Shown: in pieces, positions 32,701 through 40,648 of the stretch
Position numbering within the stretch: position 1 is the stretch's first letter
Layout of the letters: each line of letters starts with the position of its first letter
From: Hydractinia symbiolongicarpus
Lineage: Eukaryota > Cnidaria > Hydrozoa > Anthoathecata > Hydractiniidae
Direction: 5' to 3'
Assembly (NCBI RefSeq): GCF_029227915.1
Contig: NC_079879.1
Coordinates: forward strand, 4,218,001-4,282,000
DNA length: 64,000 bases
Notes under the pieces: generated by a model
What the model was told of the DNA's origin: nothing
The model's database searches: none
What the model saw: only the letters and a program-made list of their open reading frames with translations
Program-made: the position numbers and the translations under genes

Positions 32701-33186
32701 GAGGGACAACAAGGTGTTCTAGAGCGTCAAAACGCTTTTATTTAAACTACAGAAACTAAGCAAATTGTATGTAATGTAACGCAAATCTGTGCCAACAAAC
32801 AACATTTATTCCATTCGCAATATGTCTTATGTTATGTTTCACCATAAATTATGTATTTGCGGGACTTTTGGTTTTAGTACTTGACCTCATCAATTTTGAT
32901 TTTTTTTGTAGAAGGAATTTTTTTTTGAGTGCTGTAGTGCTGAATTTTTTGCGTAGAAGGCTGTGCAGAAAAACAAAAAAATGGCCCTGCTGCATGAACT
33001 AGCTGGAAATGCTCATCCTCAAATCCTCAGAATTTTGCACAAGCAGGCTTCGCAAATGGGGTGTTCCAGGCAAAGCTATGCAAAAAGCTCCAGTAACGGA
33101 AACAATTGTGCAAAACAGCAAAATTCTAAAGGGATAAGCTCAACTCTCTATGACCCAGGAAAAGTTATACACTGTGATTTGAATTG
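20768..33186 (+). CDS. Divergent host gene, exons 1 and 2, with Polinton E2 in intron 1
   Basis: Exon 1 (20768-20815) reads MFGRIWRRSAKHLVTT: Arg-rich, no acids, amphipathic, like a mitochondrial targeting sequence. It ends in phase 0 at GTAAG. A candidate exon 2 (32957-33186) follows a T-rich tract and TAG, enters in phase 0 and is open for 76 codons (KMALLHELAGNAHPQILRIL...LYDPGKVIHCDLN) to the donor GTAAGG at 33187. Later exons are not found and may lie beyond E3. Polinton E2 (20821-31948) occupies the intron, and its 5-bp target duplication is the donor itself. I do not recognise the product; the pairing of exon 1 with exon 2 is inference from phase and splice signals. Confidence 0.45.
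20816..20820. other. E2 target-site duplication, left copy (GTAAG), also a splice donor
   Basis: GTAAG abuts the AGTAGTAGT end of E2 and recurs at 31949-31953 after ACTACTACT. The base before is the last base of exon 1, so this pentamer is the intron 1 donor. The pre-insertion donor would have been GTAAGT and is now GTAAGA. Confidence 0.75.
20821..21135. repeat. E2 left TIR
   Basis: Inverted match to 31624-31948, starting AGTAGTAGTA and ending with ATGAGTTGG, the first three codons of PolB. It carries TGACGTCA (21013-21020), GCATGC (21026-21031), GGGAAATTCC (21058-21067) and the start box TATAATAAAGATGAG. Confidence 0.92.
21127..24271 (+). pseudogene. POLB: Protein-primed DNA polymerase B (zinc finger/VSR-endonuclease lineage), 3' end deleted
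   Basis: Starts in the TIR (MSW...). N-terminal helical region, frameshift near 21415, then TKAYLPQDRTIETLG and LLGCGQLPDWLRGKRCIYS. A frame overlap near 21920 leads to a C2H2-like finger (WECEVCTQRFNRSENLTRHK) and a VSR-like nuclease insert (KIDGYDPQTKTVYEYHGCKW, then HGCPC). The exonuclease ExoI motif is FDFEALL. Stops at 22954 and 23056; the body resumes at 23083 with KFKFIDIKNFSAPGLSY. Palm motif A (ANMLY after GYD) is put out of frame near 23900. The reading ends with TGRKRIAGTRKLLG...LLKWYLNHWV at the deletion junction, so motifs B and C are missing. The gene faces the integrase tail-to-tail. Confidence 0.85.
24272..24685 (-). pseudogene. INT: Retroviral-type integrase, N-terminal half
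   Basis: Start ATG at 24685 follows TATAATAAAC. It contains the N-terminal helical/zinc-binding-type region, HIKGPKR, and the first catalytic Asp in QFDLLYMPHDK. It continues past a stop near 24389 into the RYKVARPLR / EVADMLKDIYKAGPLQYP region, where it meets the PolB fragment. The CDNGSEFK and catalytic-Glu parts are deleted. It mediates element insertion in Polintons. Confidence 0.85.
24713..25103 (-). pseudogene. Small Polinton TM protein downstream of capsid
   Basis: ATG at 25103 after AAAATAAAC. The N-terminus is hydrophobic (SIAVLAGGAIINALAFSG), then LFSKLSGHGEEERKRHD, frameshifts near 25040 and 24950, the charged helix KIDWYNQQRKLKRQASESLK, and a C-terminal hydrophobic segment (LTFIVGSAGF...). 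It is the only copy that preserves the true start, so it shows that E1 and E4 lost about 12 codons. It is probably a small virion membrane protein. Confidence 0.6.
25142..26416 (-). pseudogene. MCP: Polinton major capsid protein (double-jelly-roll type)
   Basis: The most complete capsid copy. ATG 26416 lies in TATAAATAAATGAG. MSFFGKLDPHMILKIMYGMK, then PNMGQNDVIFPGSLKLVFDL, a frameshift near 26150, LVQNLRISLNGNEIQNIQDY, FCIPIGKMFELTRDLSFYQ, a second frameshift near 25590, and the C-terminal half with FYNPKIEKISITIEGSPNEL ending NSRFHSVEY at 25142. About 425 residues in total. Capsid assignment rests on family recognition and synteny. The copy has few lesions relative to the other genes in E2. 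Confidence 0.78.
26466..27700 (+). pseudogene. Polinton coiled-coil/membrane protein f
   Basis: Divergent from the capsid gene, 49 bp away. An acidic N-terminus with a PGQQQGG linker, then YLYFRVDEGKKLVF and, after a frameshift near 26740, a long coiled coil (about 26960-27300; LNNVKSKMIYYDGELSKADE). Two hydrophobic segments follow: GITIASIVSAVGLLISTLVL, and LPGIIGTIVSFFFRVAAKIV followed by YLAIAAAVGIVVAY. The stop is at 27698. Two or three frameshifts. The architecture (coiled coil followed by membrane anchors) is unusual for a capsid protein and suggests a membrane-associated virion component; function is unknown. Confidence 0.65.
27735..28819 (-). pseudogene. Polinton structural/membrane protein e
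   Basis: ATG 28819 (MNIYSYNPKAKKSP), one frameshift near 28750, then 336 uninterrupted codons: VLTNLLNDPVSV, YHMRRILARMKVPMPY, ARQILLQKFEDMENIGQDIT, RTPVNFAVMSSFYMLPSNID, IGKIVGYNNNILIAPSGIG, a short TPPRQHIKSP linker (much shorter than the repeat-rich stalk in E1/E4) and a C-terminal TM (TIITLGVGLILAYVWF). It is tail-to-tail with f and head-to-head with d across a perfect palindrome. It is probably a virion structural protein, by context. Confidence 0.7.
28817..28838. promoter_or_regulatory. 22-bp perfect palindrome holding two divergent start codons
   Basis: CATGTTTGTTATAACAAACATG. The minus-strand ATG of gene e and the plus-strand ATG of gene d are its two ends, so both genes would have the same 19-bp symmetric upstream sequence (TTATAACAAACATG). 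Confidence 0.85.
28836..29504 (+). pseudogene. Polinton conserved protein d (minor-capsid candidate)
   Basis: One frame with two stops (28987-28989 and 29202-29204). MKQLYITDISKPIIFDEYLS, IRPTWLNIYNNNDFTIRKV, KVQLFVLKNGICRIRV, LDGKKSKTLAVLPTKENTWG and the C-terminal NVSFVGLKMVILIE are shared with E4 (48316-48985). The strand-rich pattern of about 220 residues and its place in the capsid half make a single-jelly-roll minor capsid or penton a reasonable guess, but I see no decisive motif. The stop TAA is directly followed by the ATG of c. Confidence 0.55.
29496..29507 (+). promoter_or_regulatory. d-c stop/start junction GAATAAATG
   Basis: The TAA stop of d and the ATG of c are adjacent within AATAAATGAATGA. 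E4 has the same junction on the other strand (48313-48324), so it is conserved between two Polinton lineages. Confidence 0.7.
29505..30104 (+). CDS. Polinton conserved protein c, intact ORF
   Basis: 199 uninterrupted codons. A short polar N-terminus (LYPSLPPSAPDHEPDESQVY), YRLKKIEDIERSEIKQREKL coiled coil, a hydrophobic/Gly-rich segment (LLMLSGIGVHLVVAMGGISI...), then a basic helical part (KKHDSTRLLAETKLNSIIHL) and a long C-terminal helix. The homolog in E4 (47682-48315) is broken. It is one of the few undamaged ORFs in any of these elements. It was possibly a membrane-interacting virion or assembly protein; the family is uncharacterised to me. Confidence 0.65.
   Translation: MNDDVMKLYPSLPPSAPDHEPDESQVYRLKKIEDIERSEIKQREKLAKKIEMHGTWIQYMEHGLLMLSGIGVHLVVAMGGISIAVGLGKTALKQGRKKLNYKRKKHDSTRLLAETKLNSIIHLISNAVENGVISDYEFSLIMQEKQKYLLLKEQIRQRTKKIVSTINEQERQALVALGRQETKDELFKKLQYVQHVSAT
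30149..30423 (-). pseudogene. SAP-domain-like small protein
   Basis: ATG 30423 in GTGTAATAAACATG. MNDLKREAKSLGIKGYS, a frameshift near 30380, then RADLLAAIHKVKYKDIATQT, matching the SAP helix-turn-helix pattern (LK.A..LGI.GYS...KADLL.AI). A roughly 60-residue tail ends VDASTGKLLCVI. The DNA-binding module resembles that at the N-terminus of the E1/E3/E4 PolB, although E2's PolB lacks it. It is convergent with c. No copy is seen in E4. Confidence 0.55.
30429..31035 (-). pseudogene. Polinton conserved protein, possibly ssDNA-binding-like
   Basis: ATG 31035 after AATAAACGGG. MFKFYGNNIETTAFYSNLAA, ARFVIGYKNDNRITALLIRT, then a C9 run (30832-30840) that shifts the frame, HPEWLQKY and, in the last part, SVPLEQSCDCICILKLSSIY and LQVMLEKCKYKS to the stop at 30429. 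It is homologous to 47070-47607 in E4. The internal TP-x-G pattern and strand-rich C-terminus recall a conserved large-DNA-virus family of unknown function, but this is weak. The stop overlaps the TAATAAACATG box of the SAP gene. Confidence 0.5.
31065..31219 (-). pseudogene. Small zinc-binding Polinton protein
   Basis: MNEQCDECGIDLDKYV, a frameshift, then KCGRRLIICGKMLCWQHYIM and YNGGVCHCKKP. The spacing of CxxC, CG, W..Y and YNGGxCxC is shared with the E4 ORF at 46928-47095, so a small conserved zinc protein is likely even though I know no name for it. An AATAAATG box (ATG at 31227) precedes; its TAA is the stop of the upstream repeat protein. Confidence 0.5.
31225..31232 (-). promoter_or_regulatory. 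AATAAATG box between repeat protein and zinc protein
   Basis: On the minus strand GGAATAAATGAAACG contains the TAA stop of the repeat protein (31228-31230) and the ATG for the next gene. The E4 zinc gene has the same AATAAATGAAACAATG at 46923-46938. Confidence 0.65.
31228..31632 (-). CDS. PDxFxTxEM tandem-repeat protein
   Basis: Intact 134-codon ORF whose first codons (MSW) lie in the right TIR. About three and a half units of roughly 24 residues with the pattern VPDxFxTQEMxNxVVxxxPxLLxYV (YVPDQFETQEMGNKVV, YTPDRFKTQEMCNMVV, FVPDWFVTREM), then a charged C-terminus ending HPNRVIDWCFLEDEKADLEF. Repeats of this look occur in large DNA viruses and other eukaryotic virus-like elements. A protein-interaction scaffold is likely; the role is unknown. 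E4 lacks it. Confidence 0.7.
   Translation of the reverse strand: MSWRQERWKKLVEEDPPVVRYVPDQFETQEMGNKVVERNPWLFKYTPDRFKTQEMCNMVVRDRPHLLEFVPDWFVTREMRRDNIYSQLLEEYRQRKAAKAEIKEKILPIAWHPNRVIDWCFLEDEKADLEFFVE
31624..31948. repeat. E2 right TIR
   Basis: Inverted copy of 20821-21135 with small indels. It carries GGGAATTTCC (31702-31711), TGCGCATGCG (31735-31744) and TGAGGTCA (31749-31756, a one-base-changed CRE). It ends ACTACTACT and is followed by GTAAG (31949-31953). Confidence 0.92.
31954..32956. other. Host intron sequence
   Basis: Continuation of intron 1 of the divergent gene after E2. AT-rich; no exon, RNA gene or transposon structure recognised until the T-rich acceptor before 32957. Confidence 0.5.
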
Positions 33187-33949
33187 GTAAGGAAAACAAC
33201 AGTTAAATAAGATTTAAGTAACAGGGATGACAGTACCGCTGGTAACATATGTATCACCTTAAAACGATAAGGAGAAAATGAATACTACCGTTTGTTTAAA
33301 AATTTTTCTAACTAACATAATTTTAAACATACAAAGGTGTTTTTGCTTTTAATGTTTACTCACATAGTCGCGTGATAAACAATGTCAATAAGGAAGTTTT
33401 TTAAGGACCTTTTGAATCAAAAAGGTTTGCCGATATAAACGTAAACAACAAAAACAATCTCTCTGTGGGTATCCTGTACGTTTTCTACATTTTTGCTGAC
33501 TTTTTTACTAAAACCCCACAACTTTTTCGTGAGGGAAGTTGCAAAACAATTATTACACATCTTCAGTACCTGCTACAAGTTCATCTTCAGTACATTAAAA
33601 CACAACACAAGGGGTTCAACAACCGCTTGGTTATATAAAAAAAAGCGCTTTCCATATACAAATTCCTGAGCCGCGGCTAAGCCGGCAAAATTATTATTTA
33701 AGAGTTGACCTTACAAATCCTCTTGTAAAACCAGGTGGAGACCATAGCATATAGTTTTGTTTCTCGCTAATATTTTGTAATTTACCAACATTGTTCTTGT
33801 ATGCAAATTTGCAACTTCTACTGGTGAGAGCTAATTTCAAAAGATCATACAGAAAAATGGAAATCAGAATAAGAATTGTGCTTCGTTCTGGGACCCGAAT
33901 TCCCGAAATCAGAAATCCCGAATCCTCCCAAATTCGACAATTCCGGAAA
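33187..33949. other. Host non-coding sequence left of E3
   Basis: Starts at the GTAAGG donor after exon 2. No coding region recognised. Near 33895-33950 short AATTCCCGAAAT-type repeats precede E3. Confidence 0.45.
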
Positions 33950-33964
33950 TACTGATATAATCCT

Positions 33965-34074
33965 ACGCATGCGCAATAGCGACTAGCGGGAATAATGCTG
34001 ACATCAACAAAAATAGAGATTGCGCAATTGAATACTGTCCCAGAACTTTTAGTTGAAATCTATATACAATAAAG
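33965..34074 (+). promoter_or_regulatory. E3 PolB promoter/TIR remnant
   Basis: ACGCATGCGCA (33965-33975), a changed CRE TGACATCA (33999-34006), and TTGAAATCTATATACAATAAAG just before the PolB ATG, nearly the same as the E2 TIR inner end. No kappa-B-like site is seen. Confidence 0.55.
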
Positions 34075-36463
34075 ATGAATACACACACCGTGAAAAAATT
34101 ACACGCTATTGCGAAAACACGTGGACTTACGCGCTATTTCAAGCTACGCAAAGTTAATCTTGTTGTACTCCTGGAGGCATCTCCACAACCTGCTCCTCCA
34201 GGAGCATTTACACCAGATGCATTGGATATATTCGAGCGTCAAGAGATGGCAAAAATCCGTCCTATTAAGAGCAAGATTGAACCTCGACTCCCACACCCGA
34301 AGCCATGAATGTGTTTGAAAGCCAAGAGATGGCGAGGACACGTCCAGTAGTCAAGAGTAATCTGCGGGAGTAGTCTGACTGGCTTGTGAACTATGTACCA
34401 GAGGGTATTAGAAAGCCGGTGCAAAGTATATATGCATCGGTTAAAAATCGCATCCTTGCTCTTTATGATGGAGCAAGAAAGACCCTGATGGGTGAAGTTA
34501 AAGAAGAGGCAAGGAAGGATCATGCCGAAGACGAGCAGCAACGGAACCAAGATTTCACCCCTCAGGAACATAAGCATGCTCACCATAGAACCTTCCGAAG
34601 TTTCTGCATCCCTGGCATAGACGGTACGGATGTCGATGGGTACTTGGGGATGGTGCAATCACACGTGGAAACCATGGTCGAGAAGCAGGTTAAAGACATG
34701 GGGTCTGCTAAGGTGCAGTGCTCCCTCTGGATTTTATGGAAGAAGCCAGTGGAGGGTACTAACGAGTTTATCGAAGTTGATAAGGTATTCCATAGCAACA
34801 TGACACCGGTCTTTCAGGATACTGTGGTGAACGAGGTGATAGATATGATGTTTTTACAAGTCAAAACGCATGTGGAGAACCCAGCGCTGCCGAAAAGTGG
34901 CTTCACGATCGGTCAAATCATGCATCTCGACGTGGACTTCCATAAGCTACGACTAACAAAGGGTTCCTCATATATCAAAGCATCTAAGTGGATAGCCAGC
35001 AAAAAGGCTATTAATAACCCCGCGAACAAGGACGAGAAGTGCTTCAAATAGAGCATAATCGCCGCTCTACATCATGGGGATATCGGTGATCATCCAGAAC
35101 GCGTGACCAAGCTAAGACCCTACATGCAGCAGTATAACTGGCAGGGCATCGAGTTTCCAACAAGCATCAAGCATATATCCAAATTTAAGAAGAACAATCC
35201 TGACATCGCAGTGAACGTCTTGTACGTGACTAGAAAGACTTTCAATATCCTGCGTCGATCTACACACAACGGAAGCGAGAAACAGGTTAATCTGCTACTC
35301 CTCACGAATGATAAAAAGAGTCATTATATAGCCATCAAAAATATCTCACGGCTCCTGGGTAGTGAGACATCAAAGAATCATGCAAAGATGCACTTCTGTA
35401 TGAACTGTCTGCAAGCCTTTTCAACGGTTGAATCGAGAGACTAGCACTATACCTACTTCAGGGACAACGAAGCGGTCAAGAGCACGATGCCAACCAAAAA
35501 GGAAAAGTGGCCATACTACAAGGATGGCCAGCAGCAATTCAAAGTACCCTTCGCCATCTTTGCGGATTTCGAGTGCCTCTTGATCCAAAGGAAAGAGAAT
35601 GCGAGGGGGACCAAGACTAAAAAGCTGAACAAGCACGTACCATGTGGCTGGTGCACATATAGTACCTTTGCCTACGGACCCGTGCCAGACCCACTAACAG
35701 TCTACAGGGGTGAGGACTGCGTGAAGAAGTTCGTCGACCACTTAGAGGATGAGGTAAAGCGACTATACAGCACCTACCCTCAACAGGACATGTTACCACT
35801 AACGGAGGTACTAAAGAGGGAGTATGACTCTGCCAAAACTTGTCACATCTGTGCATGAAAACCTTTGACAACGACGAGTATAGCCGCAAAGTCAGGGACC
35901 ACTGTCACTACACGGGGCTGTATAGAGGTGCAGCGCACGCGATTTGCAACCTCAGATACAAGATACCTAGCCACGTGCCCGTGATCTTCCACAATCTCTC
36001 GGGTTATGATGCCCACTTGTTCATCCGAGAACTGGGGGAGAAATATGACACCCAGGATATTGGTTGCATCGCTGAAAACACGGAAAAGTACATCTCTTTC
36101 AACGTTAAAATCAGGGTGCCCATTGCAGGCATGGGGCACGATGATCGTGATACGTACAAGAGCTTAGAGATCAGGTTCATCGACAGCTTTCGCTTCATGG
36201 CATCCGGGCTGGACAAATTGGCAAGCAACGTCATCGGTACACACACGGCAGGTATGAAATGTCAGCAGTGCGCGGATACATGTCTGGAATTTCAGAGCAT
36301 CAACGCCAAGTATGTGGCAAGCTTTTGGTGTAAAAATTGCGATTTGAATACCACGAAGCAGCTAGACAAGGAGTAGCTAAAGGTAAATGTACCATCCATG
36401 ACCAAATTCATCGACAATGATGATGTCTTCAGGCTGATGCTTCGAAAGAGTGTCTACCAGTTT
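34075..36463 (+). pseudogene. POLB: Protein-primed DNA polymerase B, N-terminal and exonuclease part (SAP-PolB lineage)
   Basis: The best preserved 5' half of this lineage. SAP module (TVKKLHAIAKTRGLTRYFKL), a frame change near 34305, then HRTFRSFCIPGIDGTDVDGY. Stops near 35051 and 35444. ExoI FAIFADFECLL (about 35560), KHVPCGWCTYSTF, zinc-type CHICA / [20 protein letters not shown], ExoII-type FHNLSGYDAHLFI and ExoIII-type RFIDSFRFMASGLDKLASN. After a TAG at 36374 the frame continues to FIDNDDVFRLMLRKSVY at about 36460. There it hits an inverted fragment and then the LINE, so the palm start with motif A is gone. Confidence 0.88.
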
Positions 36464-36529
36464 CTCGACCCTGTGAACCACCTTGCGCTCCGTCAGGAAA
36501 GGCAGCTCGATGTGCTTGTCGTGTAGGCC
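36464..36529 (-). pseudogene. Inverted 66-bp PolB fragment
   Basis: Read on the minus strand, this gives HIELPFLTERKVVHRVEKLV, matching the PolB segment ELPFLSDRMKMNKVEKLV of E1 (about 8180-8235), which lies more than 250 residues further along PolB. A piece of PolB has therefore been inverted between the KSVY breakpoint and the LINE. Confidence 0.7.
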
Positions 36530-36785
36530 ACCATCAACAAAGTCAGGTAGTAATTATTATGATTATACTTCGAGAAATAGATTTGATAATCTTCCTCATG
36601 AGGTTTTAAACTTTGAAAACAACCACAACGTAACACAAGCACGGTCAACCAGAACAGAAAAAATCGATAATTGGCATAAAGTCCCCAGAGGACCACCATC
36701 TACAAAGTCAGGTAGTAATTATTATGATTATACTTCGAGAAATAGATTTGATAATCTTCCTCATGAGGTTTTAAACTTTGAAAAC
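36527..36785. repeat. 94-bp direct repeat at the LINE 5' end
   Basis: 36527-36620 and 36692-36785 are nearly identical, at a period of 165 bp. In ORF1 they encode PPSTKSGSNYYDYTSRNRFD twice. It is either an internal ORF1 repeat or a 5'-end duplication. Confidence 0.9.
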
Positions 36786-37530
36786 CCTAACAATACAAAC
36801 GTTAATACAGACTCTGACAATCAATCAAGTGGAAGGTTTTTGTCACAAACTAATGGGTCAACAAATGCACGTAATACAACGTTTCCTCCCAGAAGGCCAA
36901 ATCCAGTTGTAAGTCACTATCCGGAAAGGGAAAAATACTTTTATAATACTAACAATGATCAACAAGGTATGAGAGAGCCAGCCACGAAGAAGAAAAAAAT
37001 CAGAATCATCTGCGATAGTATTCCTAAGGGAATTAAGACAAGAGAATTTAATAGACACTTGAAAAATGGTGATGCAAGAATAAAAAGTTTTCCAGGTACA
37101 AATGTGAAGAATCTTGGCCATTATGCCCTACCCACCCTAATCGACGAGCGCCCCGATATCGTTATGTTGCACGTAGGAATTAACGATCTTTTTAATATGG
37201 ACGAAAACGACAATACTGAAGAACAAATTGCTAATAACATCGTAAACATAGCAGATAAATGTAAAGAGCATGGCGTGGAAAAAGTTTTTATATCAAGTAT
37301 CATCGGGTGCAAGCGAGTATGTTTTGAGAAAATTAATAAAGTGAATAGAGTCGTAGAAGATAAAGCTATTGCACACGACCATATTAAACAATGAAATGAT
37401 TAAAGAGCTCAACTTGTGGAAAGATGGTCTACACTTAAATGATAATGGGAAAGTATGTTTAGCCAATAATTTTTTGAATTATTTAAATAATTTTTTATAT
37501 GTAAACACGGTTTCTTGGGGTGTTCCGTAA
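36545..37530 (+). pseudogene. LINE ORF1 with SGNH/GDSL-type esterase domain
   Basis: An Asn/Ser/Arg-rich N-terminal half (two copies of a 31-residue unit) followed by the esterase domain: block I IICDSIPKGI with the nucleophile Ser, block III LHVGIND with Asn, and, after a frameshift near 37385, the catalytic pair in KDGLHLND (Asp and His). The stop is at 37528. Esterase domains occur in ORF1 of CR1-type LINEs and are thought to act on membranes or lipids. The start codon is uncertain because the 5' end borders the Polinton fragment. Confidence 0.8.
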
Positions 37531-39896
37531 CTTTAAGTGATGTCTCAAATAAGGAGCAAGATGGTTTTTCTAATGAATGTGATTTAGAAAATGCTAAACA
37601 TTTGCGGCTTAAGCATCCAAATAATCCTTTGCTTTGCTATTTAAACTTAAATAGCTTAAGGAACAAGATAGTAGATGTTCGCGAAGTTGTAACAAAAATA
37701 TCACCAGATTACTTTGTTTTGGCAGAAACTAAATTAAACCTTGAATTTCCGTCTGCTCAATTTGATATTGAAAATTATGAAATACGAAACAGAAGGGACA
37801 GGGATAAAAATGGAGGGGGACTTATTGAATACGTCAAAAAAGGGCTGATTTGTAAGCAATTATCGAACCTTGAGCCAAAGAAAAATGAAGTTATTTGTTC
37901 TGAGATTACAGTGAGAAATAAAAAATGGGCCATTTTTAGTGTATATAGACCACCAGAATCTTCTAACTTAGGTAACTTTTTTATTGAGATAGAACGCTCA
38001 CTTGATTTGGCTTTCAAAACTTATGATAATGTTGTAGTCATGGGCGATATAAATATTGATTGTGATGACTCAAGTTCGACACGTTTTGACAGTTTTACAA
38101 CTTTTTGCGAAACCTACAATTTAAAAAATTTAATAAAACAAAAAACATGTTTCACAAATACTCGTGCATCACGAATAGATGTGTTTTTAACAAATAAACA
38201 TGCATGTTTCCATAATTCTAAATCTTTTGAAACTGGACTTAGTGACCACCACCATATGATTTCTACTTTTATGAAGACTTTTTTAGTACGTTTAAAATCG
38301 AAGGAGATATCGTGTAGGTGTTTTAAAAAATTTGATGAGCAAGTTTTTCTTGAAGAAGTGAGGAGCACAGATTTTTGTTGTGATAACATAGATCCAAATG
38401 AAAATTATGAGAACCTTGTACTGAAATTTCGAAATATAATTGATAAACATGCACCTATAAAAATTAAATTAGTTCGGGGTAACGAAGCCCCGTTTATGAA
38501 TAAAAAATTACGAAAAGCAATTTACACAAGATCTCGTCTTAAAAACAATTTTAACAAAAATCGAACAGATGAAAATAGGGCAAAATATAAAAAACAAAGA
38601 AATAAGTGTGTTAGTATGAGACGACAGGCGATTAAAGAGCATTTTAATAGTGTTATGGAGGGTAGCATTATTCAAAATAAGAAATTTTGGAGCACTGTTA
38701 AACCTTTCCTTACTAACAAATTAGGTAAGAGCTCTAATGAAATTATGATTGTTCACGATGATATTATAGTAACGGATGAAAATGAATCAGCGGAAATTTT
38801 CAATGAAGAGTACATACATATAGTTGAAAAATATAGTGGAGTTAAACCAGTGTCGCTACGAAATTATCAATCTGAAAATAGAAATGAAATTATCTCAAAG
38901 ATTCTGGAAACATATAAAAATCACCATAGTATTCTTGAAATTAAAAATTCACTAATTGATCAAAATAATGAAATGTTGTTTAACTTTAAGGAAGTCTCGG
39001 AAAATGAAGTCTCTAAACTTTTCGGGGATCTAAAAGTAGGTGTGGCATCTGGAGAGGACAAGATAACGGCTAAAATGGTGAAGATAGCAAAACCGTATTT
39101 GATAAAACCCTTAACAAATGCCATTAACAACAGTATTTGTCTTTCTGTTTTTCCGAGGAGAGCCAAACGCGCTACTGTATCCCCTATTGATAAAGGTGGG
39201 AAAGATAAATTATGTGTAAACAACTATAGACCAGTCAGCATTTTAAATATATTTTCAAAATTTTATGAGAGAATATTTAAATCTCAAATTGTTGATTATA
39301 TTGATAAAAACTTTCAGAATTTTTATCAGCCTATAGGGAATCATATGGCACACAACATGTACTTATAAGATTATTGGAAGAATGGAAACAAAAATTAGAT
39401 AAACATTACGTAGTTGGTGCAGTTTTAATGGATCTATCTAAAGCTTTTGATTGCGTGCCTCATGATTTACTTATTGCTAAATTAAATGCCTATGGCTTTA
39501 GCCAGGATGCCTACTTCTAATTTTATCGTACCTTTCTGACAGAGAGCAATCTACCCGCATAAATAATCAGCATAGTCTTTTCCAATTAATTCTGTCTGGA
39601 GTACCCCAAGGATCAATTTTAGGACCTATTTTATTTAACATTTTTATTAATGACTTTATTTATTTTATTAAAAAAGTCAGTGTACACAATTATGCTGATG
39701 ACAATTCCCTTTCTGCTTTCTCAAACTCAATTTTAAACTTAATTAAACTTTTCGAATGTGAATCTAATATAGCACTAGTGTGGTTGAAAAATAACAAAAT
39801 GATGGCGAATCCAAAAAAATTTCAATCAATCATTGTCACCAGAGATAAATGTAACAATTGTGATTTAGTGGTAAAAATTGGTGACAAGTTAATTAA
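37515..39896 (+). pseudogene. LINE ORF2: APE endonuclease and reverse transcriptase (5' part)
   Basis: Endonuclease motifs in order: LNLNSLRNKI, LAETKL, VYRPPES, VVMGDINIDCD, ASRIDVFLTN, GLSDHHHMI. The RT follows: NYRPVSILNIFSKFYERI, then two frameshifts (near 39335 and 39520), motif A VLMDLSKAFDCVPHDLL, GVPQGSILGPILFN and the catalytic YADD in HNYADDNSLSAF. Interrupted at 39896 by a MITE in TTAA. Confidence 0.92.
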
Positions 39897-40648
39897 CCCT
39901 ATTCGGTCCGGTTTTTCGAACATACTATGACCGGGGGGGGCGGATTCCGCCCCCCCTCAATAACTTTTCATAGGGTTGTTCAAATTGAATCAAACTTGGC
40001 ACACTTATAGTACGTCATAAAAGGAACAAAATGGCGCCAAAAAAAATTTGCTTCGTCAGCACATTTTCTGTGACGTCATCAGAAGCTTGAAAATTGTTAA
40101 AAATGTTACTATCTGCTTAAAATATAATTACTTTTGTTCTAGAGCGAATTTTTACATTCTGTTTGAAGTTTCTGAAAGCTAAATAAAAGTTATTTAACAT
40201 ATCTTCCGGTTTTTACATGGATCGGATAAAAAATTGCCAAAAATTGCCCGAAAATCCGTTTTTTTCCGATTTTCGGGTAAAATCCGACAAAATCGGGAAA
40301 TCGGATTAGTCACGTGTTCAAATTATTCAAAATGAGTCTTCTTGATGAAACAAAGTTGTGTTGCAAGTTTCAAGTTCTAAGGATAATCCTAACAGGAGTT
40401 ATTATATTTTTCCCATTATAAGGATTTCATAGAGATTTTTAGGGGTAGTTTCGAGTAATGGCCAATATCAAAGCCTCTGAAAGGTATGGGACCTAAAAAA
40501 TTAGCATGCAGGTGTCTAATAGATAAATGTTGAAACTCAGTAAGTATCATAGCCATATAACAAAGCAATCAGGAGTTATTAAAAAAAACGTCAGGGGGGG
40601 CGGAATCCGCCCCCCCCCCCCCCCCCCCCCCCCGCGGACCGAATAGGG
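39897..40648. mobile_element. piggyBac-type MITE (752 bp) in TTAA
   Basis: TTAA at 39893-39896 and 40649-40652. 14-bp inverted ends CCCTATTCGGTCCG / CGGACCGAATAGGG. Just inside each end is a long G/C palindrome (GGGGGGCGGATTCCGCCCCCC at about 39934; GGGGGGCGGAATCCGCC... at about 40594), the right one expanded to a C24 run (40610-40633). No coding capacity. The TTAA duplication and CCC start point to the piggyBac superfamily. It interrupts LINE ORF2 cleanly. Confidence 0.88.

Noticed and set aside
36483-37394. LINE ORF1 starting at 36483
   Set aside because: The first codons are antisense of the inverted PolB fragment, not LINE sequence; the element starts near 36530.
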